DNA from: JAVWMQ01 sp036646055
Lineage (GTDB): Bacteria; Bacillota; Clostridia; Peptostreptococcales; Anaerovoracaceae
DNA: 64,000 nt
Reading direction: 5' to 3'
Assembly (NCBI GenBank): GCA_036646055.1
Contig: JAVXMY010000001.1
Coordinates: 62,001 to 126,000, forward strand
The position numbers were made by a program, and so were the translations under genes. The notes beneath the pieces were generated by a model. The model ran no database searches. It saw only the letters and a program-made list of their open reading frames with translations, and was not told the origin of the DNA. Shown here piece after piece: positions 8,902 to 17,101 of this stretch (position 1 is its first letter; the number at the start of each line of letters is the position of its first letter).

Positions 8902-11900
8902 TTACATCTCCTCTATAACCTTTTCTAATTTATCACACAAAATCTGAACATCTATAGGCTTAGATATATGTCCATTCATTCCACTTGCCAAAGATTTACT
9001 TATATCTTCCGTAAAAGCATTGGCAGTCATTGCATAAATACAGATCTTCTTACCTTCATTCTTAGAGCTATTTCTAATTCTACGAGTTGCTTCATACCCA
9101 TCCATTATTGGCATTTGAACATCCATTAAAATTGCAAAGTATCTTCCTTCTGAAGCCTTTTCAAATAGTTCAACAGCTTGTTGGCCATTTGCCGCAACAT
9201 CTACTTTAACGCCTACCATTTCAAGTACATCAGTGGCTATTTCCGCATTTAATTCATTGTCTTCTACAAGCAATACTCTTCTGCCACCAAAATCATACTT
9301 GTGAACAGTATCCGAATTTTCAACTTGCCTTTCTCCAGTCATTGAAATTAACATATTAAATAAGGTTGATTGAAAAATCGGCTTAGTAATAACCATATCC
9401 ACACCAATATTTTTAGCCTTAGTAGAAATTTCAGAGACGTCATATGCAGAAACTACAATTATGGAAGTATTATTGGAAACAATTTTTTCTAAGATTTTAA
9501 TTGTTTCAACCCCATCCATGCCTGGCATTTTCCAGTCTACCAAGCACATGTTATAGTGTTTGTTAGCTTTGGCAAGAGCAATTGCCTCTTCACCAGATTT
9601 GGCCAAGTCATAACTTACAGAAAGTCTATCTAGTATTACTGAAATATATTCTAAAGCGTTGTTATCATCATCAACAACTAAAACCTTTAAGTTTTTAAAT
9701 TCCTCATCGTTAATAATTCTATCTGAATCTGCATACTCAAATGGAAGTTCGACAATAAACTTAGTACCAACTCCTTCTACAGATTCAACATTAATGGCAC
9801 CCCCCATTAAGCCTACTAAATTCTTAGTAATTGAAAGGCCGAGTCCACTACCATTTGTACTAAGATTAATATTTTTATTTTCCTGTTCAAAAGGATTAAA
9901 TATACGATTTTTAAAGTCTTCACTCATACCAATACCAGTATCCACCACTCTAATTTTAAAGAAGGTCTTATTATTATTGGATATGTATTCTTTTACTTTT
10001 ATTTCAATTTTACCGCCTTTGTCTGTAAATTTAAATGCATTAGAAACAAGGTTTAGCATTATTTGGTTTAGTCTCAAACTATCCCCTATCACAATTTCAT
10101 GTTGAATATCTGTAGCCATTGAGAACCCAATGCCTTTTTGCTTACACTGGGTATAGTAAACATCAGATACTCCAGATAATATAGCTTTAATATCAAATTC
10201 ACTTTTAACAAGTTTTACCTTATTATTTTCTATTGCAGACATATCAAGTACATCATTTAAGATATTAAGTAATACTTTAGATGAAGATTCAATTTTACTT
10301 AAACACTCTTCAACCTTACCTGGTTCATCCCTATGGTTTCTTGCTATAACCGATAATCCTATGATTGCATTCATTGGCGTTCTTATTTCATGACTCATAT
10401 TAGAAAGGAATTTACCTTTGGCTATACTGGAACTTTCTGCTTTAGCAATTGCAATTTCAAGCTGCTCGTTTACTGCATTTAACTTTTCATTATTCCTTTT
10501 TTTATTTCTATTCAAAAGGAAGAGAGCTATTAAAGCTATACCAACAGATATTGTTATAAGGCTAATAGCAATCTTATACTTATATAAAAAGTCTTTAAAA
10601 CTTAATACTGAAGAATAGTTTCCTATAGTGTTATTAATAATTGTTGATTGTATTTCTTTATCTCCTATTGAATCAATTGATTTATTTAATACAGAAATAA
10701 GCAAAGGATTGTTTAAATATGGATCTACTGCTTTTTCTCCAATTTCCTTATAAGGGCCATTCTTAAAAACAATAGCACTTATCATATTAGAATCGGAATA
10801 AGTAACCTCTGGTACAACTGCAAGCTCACTATATTGTGGATGAAGCAGTTGTTTTTCTGCTAAGTATTGATTATACATTAGCACATCAGCTTTGCCTGTT
10901 TTGACCCTATCAAAGCATTCCTCAATAGTATCACATTTAAGTAATTTAGCCTTTGGATACCATTTTTTAATCATTATGTTCATTGATGCTGATCCTGGAA
11001 TATATGCAAATGTATATTCTTTGTCTTCATCCATTTTAAACCCTTTTTTAGCAACAATTACTTTTGCTAAATAATCTAAAGGCTTAGTGAACTTCATTCC
11101 TGTCTCAAAAACCTGACCATAAGCTCTATTAATTTCATTGTCTTCAACAAGTATTAAATCAATATTGTTTTCTCTAAGATAATCATATTCAATAGGCTTA
11201 CTAGAATGTACTATTGGAACATAATCAAAAGGGATACCTGATACATTAGATATTTTTTCTAATAGATCAACCCTGATGCCTTTAGCTTTCCCATCTTCAA
11301 AGTATGATATTGGATTATTACCTAAAACAATCCCAACCCTTAGAGCCTCTTTACCAGTTTTATCTTTTAAGTATTTCTTAAGAGAATTGATAAATATCAC
11401 TTCTCCCCTAGTAAAATGGGTGTCTTTAATTGCTAAATGATCTCCATAATATTTCTCAAATAACTCTGACTGATAATATGGATTTTCAGTTGCAATAATC
11501 GCCATAGCATCATCAATTTCCTTCATAAAATTATTATTAATCTTAGCCATTAAATAAAATGGTCTAGAATCAAAATCTCCAATTAAATTTAAATCGTCAT
11601 GCTTAACTAAGTGCTCCGTAACCATTGCATCTACTTTCCCCTTTTTTAAAGCCTTTGTCATTTCTGAATCAGAACTATAAAACTTAGAAACAAAGGAGAA
11701 GTTATTTTTTTTAGCAAAATCAAAAAAAATACCGTGATTTAATCCTTCTTTTTGAAAAGCAAAGGTCTTCCCATCTATATGCTTGTAGTCATTGTAATAA
11801 AACCTTTTATCATTTTTTGCAGAGTAGTATACACCTCTAGTTGTACCAAAAGGCTGTGTAGAAAAATCATACTCATCTATTTTTTCTTTAGTTTGCTTAG

Positions 11901-12192
11901 CAGTGCAAACCATATCTATTTTGCCTGAATCCAACTGTTTTAAACTTTTGTCCCAGGTTGTCTTTATATACTTAAATTCAATGTTAGAGTAGTCTTCAAT
12001 TTTCCTCAAGTATTCTGCAGCATAGCCCTTCATTTCATTTTTATTATTAGCATTCAAGAAACCTTCATACCCAATATATCCAACTACAACTTGTTGCTTT
12101 TGGGTTGTAGCATATGCAGGAAGTATTCCAGATAAAACTATGGTTATGCATAAAATCATAATGCATAAATAATGTACTCTATTCTTAGTCAT
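8902..12192 (-). CDS. Hybrid sensor histidine kinase with two periplasmic-type solute-binding domains (BvgS-like)
   Basis: A 1096-residue membrane sensor. Order: signal sequence (1-28); two tandem SBP_bac_3 Venus-flytrap domains (about 35-255 and 283-510); one membrane helix (541-560); a short coiled linker; HisKA with SHEIRTPMNAIIG (phospho-His H601); HATPase with LNQIMLNLVSNAFKFT and GSGLGLSITKNL; a first receiver (about 836-955, phospho-Asp D886); and a second receiver (about 971-1090, phospho-Asp D1024). The binding domains suggest sensing of an amino-acid-like ligand, as in BvgS or EvgS; the ligand is not predictable. The Hpt domain that BvgS carries in cis is encoded by the next gene instead. 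Confidence 0.93.
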   Translation of the reverse strand: MTKNRVHYLCIMILCITIVLSGILPAYATTQKQQVVVGYIGYEGFLNANNKNEMKGYAAEYLRKIEDYSNIEFKYIKTTWDKSLKQLDSGKIDMVCTAKQTKEKIDEYDFSTQPFGTTRGVYYSAKNDKRFYYNDYKHIDGKTFAFQKEGLNHGIFFDFAKKNNFSFVSKFYSSDSEMTKALKKGKVDAMVTEHLVKHDDLNLIGDFDSRPFYLMAKINNNFMKEIDDAMAIIATENPYYQSELFEKYYGDHLAIKDTHFTRGEVIFINSLKKYLKDKTGKEALRVGIVLGNNPISYFEDGKAKGIRVDLLEKISNVSGIPFDYVPIVHSSKPIEYDYLRENNIDLILVEDNEINRAYGQVFETGMKFTKPLDYLAKVIVAKKGFKMDEDKEYTFAYIPGSASMNIMIKKWYPKAKLLKCDTIEECFDRVKTGKADVLMYNQYLAEKQLLHPQYSELAVVPEVTYSDSNMISAIVFKNGPYKEIGEKAVDPYLNNPLLISVLNKSIDSIGDKEIQSTIINNTIGNYSSVLSFKDFLYKYKIAISLITISVGIALIALFLLNRNKKRNNEKLNAVNEQLEIAIAKAESSSIAKGKFLSNMSHEIRTPMNAIIGLSVIARNHRDEPGKVEECLSKIESSSKVLLNILNDVLDMSAIENNKVKLVKSEFDIKAILSGVSDVYYTQCKQKGIGFSMATDIQHEIVIGDSLRLNQIMLNLVSNAFKFTDKGGKIEIKVKEYISNNNKTFFKIRVVDTGIGMSEDFKNRIFNPFEQENKNINLSTNGSGLGLSITKNLVGLMGGAINVESVEGVGTKFIVELPFEYADSDRIINDEEFKNLKVLVVDDDNNALEYISVILDRLSVSYDLAKSGEEAIALAKANKHYNMCLVDWKMPGMDGVETIKILEKIVSNNTSIIVVSAYDVSEISTKAKNIGVDMVITKPIFQSTLFNMLISMTGERQVENSDTVHKYDFGGRRVLLVEDNELNAEIATDVLEMVGVKVDVAANGQQAVELFEKASEGRYFAILMDVQMPIMDGYEATRRIRNSSKNEGKKICIYAMTANAFTEDISKSLASGMNGHISKPIDVQILCDKLEKVIEEM

Positions 12193-12264
12193 AAATTTAA
12201 CCTCATTTTCTATACAACTCTACTAAAATTATACTATTAATCTAGATATAAGTACATACAAAAA

Positions 12265-12294
12265 AGAGACACATCTAAAAAAGATTGTGTCTCT
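12265..12294 (-). terminator. Intrinsic terminator of the secreted C39-like protein gene
   Basis: Inverted repeat AGAGACACA (12265-12273) and TGTGTCTCT (12286-12294), followed on the minus strand by TTTTTGTATG. It lies just downstream of the gene ending at 12312. Confidence 0.8.
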
Positions 12295-12311
12295 ATAAAA
12301 TTTCAAAAAAT

Positions 12312-13883
12312 CTACCAGAATCTAATGATTCTCATATCGCCATCATCAATCTGATATAATGGGTATTCCGCCATAAGTCTTTCCGTACCTGATGCTGGAT
12401 CTAAAATTATAAAACTTCCTGAGTTAACGTTCTCATGAGTAGTACCTTTAACATATCCAATAGCTAATACAAAATGCTGATTACCAGTATATCCACTCTT
12501 AAGATCAAGTATTACTGGTTTTCCATTTTGAATTTCGCTTAATGCTAATTGAGCAACAGCTTTCACACTTGTAGTTCTATAACTTCCTGCCCCTGCTTCA
12601 CTCCAATGGGCTGAGTTAGACCCTTGTCCATATTCTGTATGAAGTCTATCATAATAGGAATCATAGCCATTTAGACCAAAGTGATGATCTATAACCAATC
12701 TTCCATAAGCCATTGCATAAAGACCACATGGTCCTGAAAACGGCTGTTTGCCAATGTTGTAAAAGTTATTTACATCATATGATATCTTTTTACCGATACC
12801 ATTAGTAATAATTGAATTATCGCTATCTGGAGTTGTTGAAGCACCTATAACTCTAAATGATTTATCTACTAAGGTTCTTTCAACACCATATTTATCTTCA
12901 GCAATAACCTTGTAGTCAAAACTACCTGGATCAAGCTTTCCAAACTTTATCTTTGAGTCTAATTTTTTAATATCGTAAGTAGTTTTGTTAGGATCAGCTT
13001 CGGCTACAACTCCCGGTTGCCATTTTCCTCTTTTGTCCTGTACTCCAACTTTTACATTTGTAATAGTAAATTTAGATTCCACATCTCCCTTAACATAAAA
13101 GCCTCTGCCTTCTTTTATGGTTGTTGGTTTAGTTGGACTCTTTACTTCAAGCTTAGATACAGTGAACTTCTCTTCTACTAAAGTTTCTGCTCGCTTCTTA
13201 GTATCTCGTACTCTAATTTTGTATGTATAAACTCCCGCAGGTAATTTAGAAATAGAAATTTTAGAGTCTTGCTTGTTTAAATTGTATGTCTTACTTTTTG
13301 GATTAATCTTAACATAAGCGCCTTTAACCCAGTTCCCTTTGGAATCAAGAGCACCTGCATATAGCACATCCATTTTTTCCAAGGCTGTTATATTCCCTGT
13401 AATTAAAAATGGATTACCAACATGTGTTTTTTGGGGCACTGATTCATTTGAAATCTTAAATGTTGCTTTTGTAACAGTAAAATCATTAGTAATTAAGTCA
13501 CTAATATGATTTTCTTTGTCCTTCACTCTCACCTTAAACTCATAAGCTCCAGGTTTAAGCTCAGAAAAATTAAAGCTTGAAGCTGCATCAGTCAAACTAT
13601 AAGATTTCTTATTCGGCCTTGATTCTTTAATAAATCCCTTTACGCTTTTATCTTCATTATTTTCTGTAACATTCACTTTAATATAACTAATATTATATTT
13701 AGAAGTCACAGAACCCTTGGCACTAAAGTCAGTCCCCTCTTCAAACGACGTTGGTAATGCAAGGCTTTTAACAGTATAATACTTACTTGCTGCTTTTGCT
13801 ACATCCACTTGCATTGATATTACAGTTGTAAAAACTAAAACAAATGCAAGGGCAAATACAAGTAATTTTCTGCATCTTTGCAT
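12312..13883 (-). CDS. Secreted protein with three beta-sandwich repeats and a C39-like papain-fold peptidase domain
   Basis: A 523-residue exported protein. A signal peptide (about 1-31, ending VAKA) is followed by three repeats of about 105 residues (roughly 35-138, 140-243, 245-347). Each has a version of 'F/Y.VKG.V.S...I....V' and ends in 'L.PG.Y.YKIRV.D....'. These resemble bacterial Ig-like surface domains. The C-terminal domain (about 365-523) resembles Peptidase_C39_2: catalytic Cys C386 in SGPCGLYAMAY, His H470 in NQHFVLAIGY, Asp D495 in ILDPASG. It is probably a cell-wall or matrix-associated cysteine peptidase; the substrate is unknown. It is monocistronic with its own terminator. 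Confidence 0.8.
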   Translation of the reverse strand: MQRCRKLLVFALAFVLVFTTVISMQVDVAKAASKYYTVKSLALPTSFEEGTDFSAKGSVTSKYNISYIKVNVTENNEDKSVKGFIKESRPNKKSYSLTDAASSFNFSELKPGAYEFKVRVKDKENHISDLITNDFTVTKATFKISNESVPQKTHVGNPFLITGNITALEKMDVLYAGALDSKGNWVKGAYVKINPKSKTYNLNKQDSKISISKLPAGVYTYKIRVRDTKKRAETLVEEKFTVSKLEVKSPTKPTTIKEGRGFYVKGDVESKFTITNVKVGVQDKRGKWQPGVVAEADPNKTTYDIKKLDSKIKFGKLDPGSFDYKVIAEDKYGVERTLVDKSFRVIGASTTPDSDNSIITNGIGKKISYDVNNFYNIGKQPFSGPCGLYAMAYGRLVIDHHFGLNGYDSYYDRLHTEYGQGSNSAHWSEAGAGSYRTTSVKAVAQLALSEIQNGKPVILDLKSGYTGNQHFVLAIGYVKGTTHENVNSGSFIILDPASGTERLMAEYPLYQIDDGDMRIIRFW

Positions 13884-13922
13884 AACAATTCCTCCCTCTC
13901 AATGGATACAACAATTATATCC

Positions 13923-14447
13923 CTATCTGTTTGGGTTTGCAAGGTTTTTAACTCTTTCATCACTTACTTCACAACTATACAAATACACTTTTCTCACATA
14001 GAGCTGGCTAGCAAATGCTCTTCCCACATTATGTAGTATATATTGTGCTTCTGTTAAGTTGTTTCTAGCAGATATTGAGTTTCCATCAAAAGTATTGTAC
14101 ACTGCAGATTCAACCACATCACAAAACAAATCATAGCTCTTATCTACTGAATTTGCAACTAATGCAAGCCTTATTAATTTTTTTATTTCTTCCATTGTAC
14201 AAATATTTTTTAAGATTGCAACTACAAATAAAGATGCAATTGCGTCTTTATTATACTTTTTGTTTACAGGTGAGTTAATAACCTTCTGTTTAACATAATT
14301 ATTAATCATTGTTCTCGTCAATACTTTATGGCCTTCATTGCCAACGCTTTTGCCTATTGCCTTATCTATTAAAACAACTACTTGCTCTAGATAAAGATCC
14401 ACTTCAGGCAAATTGTCCCACCTTGGAAGTTTAAAATCTATTTTCAT
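13923..14447 (-). CDS. DUF1836 family protein (putative HTH regulator)
   Basis: A 174-residue protein. Its N-terminus (KLPRWDNLPEVDLYLEQVV, then TRTMINNYVKQKVI and KKYNKDAIASL) matches the DUF1836 family, found mainly in Firmicutes and carrying a MerR-like winged helix. It is divergent from the acyl-CoA synthetase gene, and the two promoters share a perfect palindrome. An auto-regulatory or neighbour-regulating role is therefore inferred but not shown. Confidence 0.75.
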   Translation of the reverse strand: MKIDFKLPRWDNLPEVDLYLEQVVVLIDKAIGKSVGNEGHKVLTRTMINNYVKQKVINSPVNKKYNKDAIASLFVVAILKNICTMEEIKKLIRLALVANSVDKSYDLFCDVVESAVYNTFDGNSISARNNLTEAQYILHNVGRAFASQLYVRKVYLYSCEVSDERVKNLANPNR

Positions 14448-14475
14448 ATTTTTTCCTTTCAGTTATATCTTTTAG

Positions 14476-14504
14476 AGAATATCATAGGATTTTTTCTATG
14501 TCAA
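14476..14504 (-). promoter_or_regulatory. Promoter of the DUF1836 gene
   Basis: On the minus strand TTGACA (14504-14499), a 17-nt spacer and TATTCT (14481-14476). The -35 box is one arm of the palindrome at 14499-14513. Confidence 0.6.
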
Positions 14505-14513
14505 CAGTTGACA
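14499..14513. promoter_or_regulatory. Palindromic candidate operator between divergent promoters
   Basis: Perfect inverted repeat TGTCAAC-A-GTTGACA. Each arm contains the consensus -35 hexamer of one of the two divergent promoters, so a dimeric repressor bound here would block both. The palindrome may also simply result from two consensus -35 boxes placed 3 bp apart. Confidence 0.45.
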
Positions 14514-14536
14514 AAGTTGTTTTAACAGTGTAACAT
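14508..14536 (+). promoter_or_regulatory. Promoter of the acyl-CoA synthetase gene
   Basis: Consensus TTGACA (14508-14513), exactly 17 nt of spacer, then TAACAT (14531-14536). The transcript would start near 14543 and carry a 7-bp hairpin (CTAGTCA...TGACTAG, 14557-14573) in its leader before the ATG at 14626. Confidence 0.75.
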
Positions 14537-14625
14537 AGTATCGATTACTAGATTGTCTAGTCACACTGACTAGGCATTTTTATTGCATATAACTCATAAT
14601 GAGTTTTAATAGAAAGGATACATCT

Positions 14626-16356
14626 ATGAATAAATTACCGAAAATTTGTCACAAGGATGAATACGTTGATTTTAAACATTTTATCAAAGATATTTCAAGT
14701 AAATACGCTTCTAATGAAGCTTTTATTCTTAAATCTAAAATAAACAAAGAAACTGCATATACAAGTGTTTCCTATGCCGAATTCGGTTCTCAGATCAAAG
14801 CTGTTGCTACAGCCTTGCTAAACCGTGGTTATGAAAATAAACCTATAAGCGTAATTGGTAACAATAGTTACACTTGGCTTGTTTCATATTACGCCACATT
14901 AAGTGGTGTTGGTACTGCAGTTCCACTAGACAAAGGCCTTCCATTTGAAGAAATCAATACCTCTCTAATTCGAAGTGAAGCAGAAGTATTATTCTTTGAT
15001 AAAGTTCACAGTGATAGTATTATGAAGCTTAAAGATAACAATAATACAAATATTAAACTGTTTATTGCTTTAGATAAGATCCCAGGATTCACTTCAATAT
15101 ATGATTTGATTTCCGAGGGTAACCAACTAATTGACAATGGCAATAATGAATATGAAGAAAAATCAATTGATCCTAATGAGACAACTATACTGCTTTTTAC
15201 TTCAGGCACAACATCTATGTCTAAAATCGTAATGCTTTCTCAAAATAACATATTAGAAAACCTACAGGCTCTTCAGTGTAGTGAATATATATATGAAAGT
15301 GATAGAAACTTAGCCTTTTTACCATTCCATCACACCTTCGGTTCTACAGGAACCCTTTTGATGCTTGCTACTGGAATGAGTACAGCTTTTTGTGATGGAC
15401 TTAAGTACTTATCAAAAAACTTAGTTGAGTACAAAATAACAATCTTCTTCTGCGTACCACTTTTGATTGAAAGTATATACAAGAAGGTAATAGCACAGGC
15501 CAAAAAAGATGGTAAGGATAAACTGCTTTTTAGAATGCTTAAATTATCTAACTTTCTACTTAAATTTGGTATAGATATTCGTAAGAAAGTTTTTGCAAGT
15601 GTACATAACCAACTAGGCGGCCATTTAAGACTTTTAATTAGTGGTGCTTCAGCTATTGATAAAGTTGCCTTAGAAACATTTTTAGGATTAGGAATTACGA
15701 CTATTCAAGGCTATGGTCTTACAGAAACTTCACCTGTTCTGACATGTGAAAACAACGATAACATTAGAATAGGTTCAGTTGGAAAAGCTATGTTTAATGT
15801 TGATCTTAAAATCAACAATCCAGATTCCCAAGGTATTGGCGAAGTATATGCCAAAGGCCCAAATATTATGTCTGGATATTATGAAAATCCAGAAGAAACA
15901 AATAAGGTATTTGATAATGGATGGTTTAATACAGGGGACTTAGGTTATATAGACAAAGACGGTTACTTGTTCCTGTCAGGAAGATCAAAAAATGTAGTAG
16001 TTCTTAAAAATGGCAAAAACGTTTATCCAGAAGAAATCGAAATTCTTATTTCAAACTTGCCATATGTGGCAGAAAACATGGTTTTTGGAATTCCTAAAGC
16101 TAATGATGAAAACGACTTGATTTTGGGAGTTAAAATCGTATATAACAAAGATTATATTAAGACACATTATCCTTCCATGTCTAAGGATCAATTAACACAA
16201 ATGATCAATGATGATATTGATCAAATCAATAATTCAATGCCAGTTTATAAACATCTACATAGAATCATTATTACAGATGAGGAAATGATTAAGACTTCTA
16301 CAGCAAAAGTAAAAAGACATGAAGAAATGAAAAATATTAGAGAATACTTCAAATAA
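14626..16356 (+). CDS. AMP-forming acyl-CoA synthetase (long-chain fatty acid--CoA ligase family)
   Basis: A 576-residue adenylate-forming enzyme predicted to activate a carboxylic or fatty acid with ATP and CoA. The start at 14626 has AGAAAGGATA upstream; the in-frame ATG at 14599 has no ribosome binding site. Motifs: LLFTSGTTSMSKIVML (phosphate loop), GYGLTETSPVL, NTGDLGYIDKDGYL and the hinge SGRSKNVVVLKNGKNVYPEE. The C-terminal catalytic lysine lies in STAKVKRHEE. No acyl carrier protein domain is fused. The substrate cannot be assigned; it stands alone with its own promoter. Confidence 0.88.
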   Translation: MNKLPKICHKDEYVDFKHFIKDISSKYASNEAFILKSKINKETAYTSVSYAEFGSQIKAVATALLNRGYENKPISVIGNNSYTWLVSYYATLSGVGTAVPLDKGLPFEEINTSLIRSEAEVLFFDKVHSDSIMKLKDNNNTNIKLFIALDKIPGFTSIYDLISEGNQLIDNGNNEYEEKSIDPNETTILLFTSGTTSMSKIVMLSQNNILENLQALQCSEYIYESDRNLAFLPFHHTFGSTGTLLMLATGMSTAFCDGLKYLSKNLVEYKITIFFCVPLLIESIYKKVIAQAKKDGKDKLLFRMLKLSNFLLKFGIDIRKKVFASVHNQLGGHLRLLISGASAIDKVALETFLGLGITTIQGYGLTETSPVLTCENNDNIRIGSVGKAMFNVDLKINNPDSQGIGEVYAKGPNIMSGYYENPEETNKVFDNGWFNTGDLGYIDKDGYLFLSGRSKNVVVLKNGKNVYPEEIEILISNLPYVAENMVFGIPKANDENDLILGVKIVYNKDYIKTHYPSMSKDQLTQMINDDIDQINNSMPVYKHLHRIIITDEEMIKTSTAKVKRHEEMKNIREYFK

Positions 16357-16359
16357 AGA

Positions 16360-16387
16360 AAAAGAGCAAGTCTAGGCTTGCTCTTTT
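16360..16387. terminator. Bidirectional intrinsic terminator
   Basis: AAAAGAGCAAG and CTTGCTCTTTT flank a 6-nt loop. It lies between the convergent acyl-CoA synthetase and HAD genes and overlaps the last codons of the HAD gene. Confidence 0.85.
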
Positions 16388-17034
16388 ATTAAATCTAACA
16401 AATCTTCTTCATTTTTAACTAGGAATTCACATATTTCTTTCATTTCTTCTATATGTATTTTATTATTATCTTCTACCATTCCAATTATTCTAAAATCGTG
16501 TTTAGCACAAGTTCTCATTGCATGAATTCCATCCTCAAAAACAACAGTACTGTCTTTGTCGGTGCCTAAATCTGCCATTGCAATTTCATAAATATCTGGA
16601 AATTCCTTGCCTTTTTTGACTTCATTACATGTATATATACTTTTAAAGTACTTACTAATATTATTATGCTCTAAGGTATCTTCTACCATCTGCCTATCAT
16701 TTGCTGTAGCCACAGTTTTGGCGATGCCTTTTTTTTCCATAAAATCTAAAATCGCTTTAATGCCTGGTTTAGTTTTAATTTCAGTTTTGTAAAGATGTCC
16801 TATCATATTATTCAACCCAGCAACAACTTCTTCATCTGTACCAACCACTCCATAATTTGTTCTCATATATTCTATAGAATCTGCTATGGACATTGCCATT
16901 ATTTTTTCATCGAAGCCTTCTTCAGGCACCTTGCCTATAGATTTTAAGTAGTCTGAGCCTACTGTTTCCCATGCATACATGGAATCAACTAAAGTTCCAT
17001 CTAAGTCGAAAATCGCTCCCTTGATTTCTAACAT
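16372..17034 (-). CDS. HAD-superfamily hydrolase, beta-phosphoglucomutase-like subfamily
   Basis: A 220-residue HAD phosphatase or phosphomutase. Motif I is FDLDGTLVDSM near residue 9, followed by a helical cap domain (about 18-85). Motif II is TVATAND, and motifs III/IV are the Lys in KKGKEFPDIYEIA and VVFEDGIHAM. The layout is that of the PGMB/phosphatase family with a C1 cap; the substrate is unknown. It is convergent with the acyl-CoA synthetase gene and separated from pflB by a terminator. Confidence 0.85.
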   Translation of the reverse strand: MLEIKGAIFDLDGTLVDSMYAWETVGSDYLKSIGKVPEEGFDEKIMAMSIADSIEYMRTNYGVVGTDEEVVAGLNNMIGHLYKTEIKTKPGIKAILDFMEKKGIAKTVATANDRQMVEDTLEHNNISKYFKSIYTCNEVKKGKEFPDIYEIAMADLGTDKDSTVVFEDGIHAMRTCAKHDFRIIGMVEDNNKIHIEEMKEICEFLVKNEEDLLDLIKEQA

Positions 17035-17052
17035 TTTTGCTCCCTTCTAAAA

Positions 17053-17082
17053 TATCCCTAGGCATATTATAGCCTAGGGATA
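17053..17082 (-). terminator. Terminator of the pflA-pflB operon
   Basis: Perfect 11-bp inverted repeat TATCCCTAGGC (17053-17063) and GCCTAGGGATA (17072-17082), with TATTTTAG following on the minus strand. It lies 19 bp downstream of pflB. Confidence 0.75.
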
Positions 17083-17101
17083 AAATAAAAACTAGTAATA
17101 A

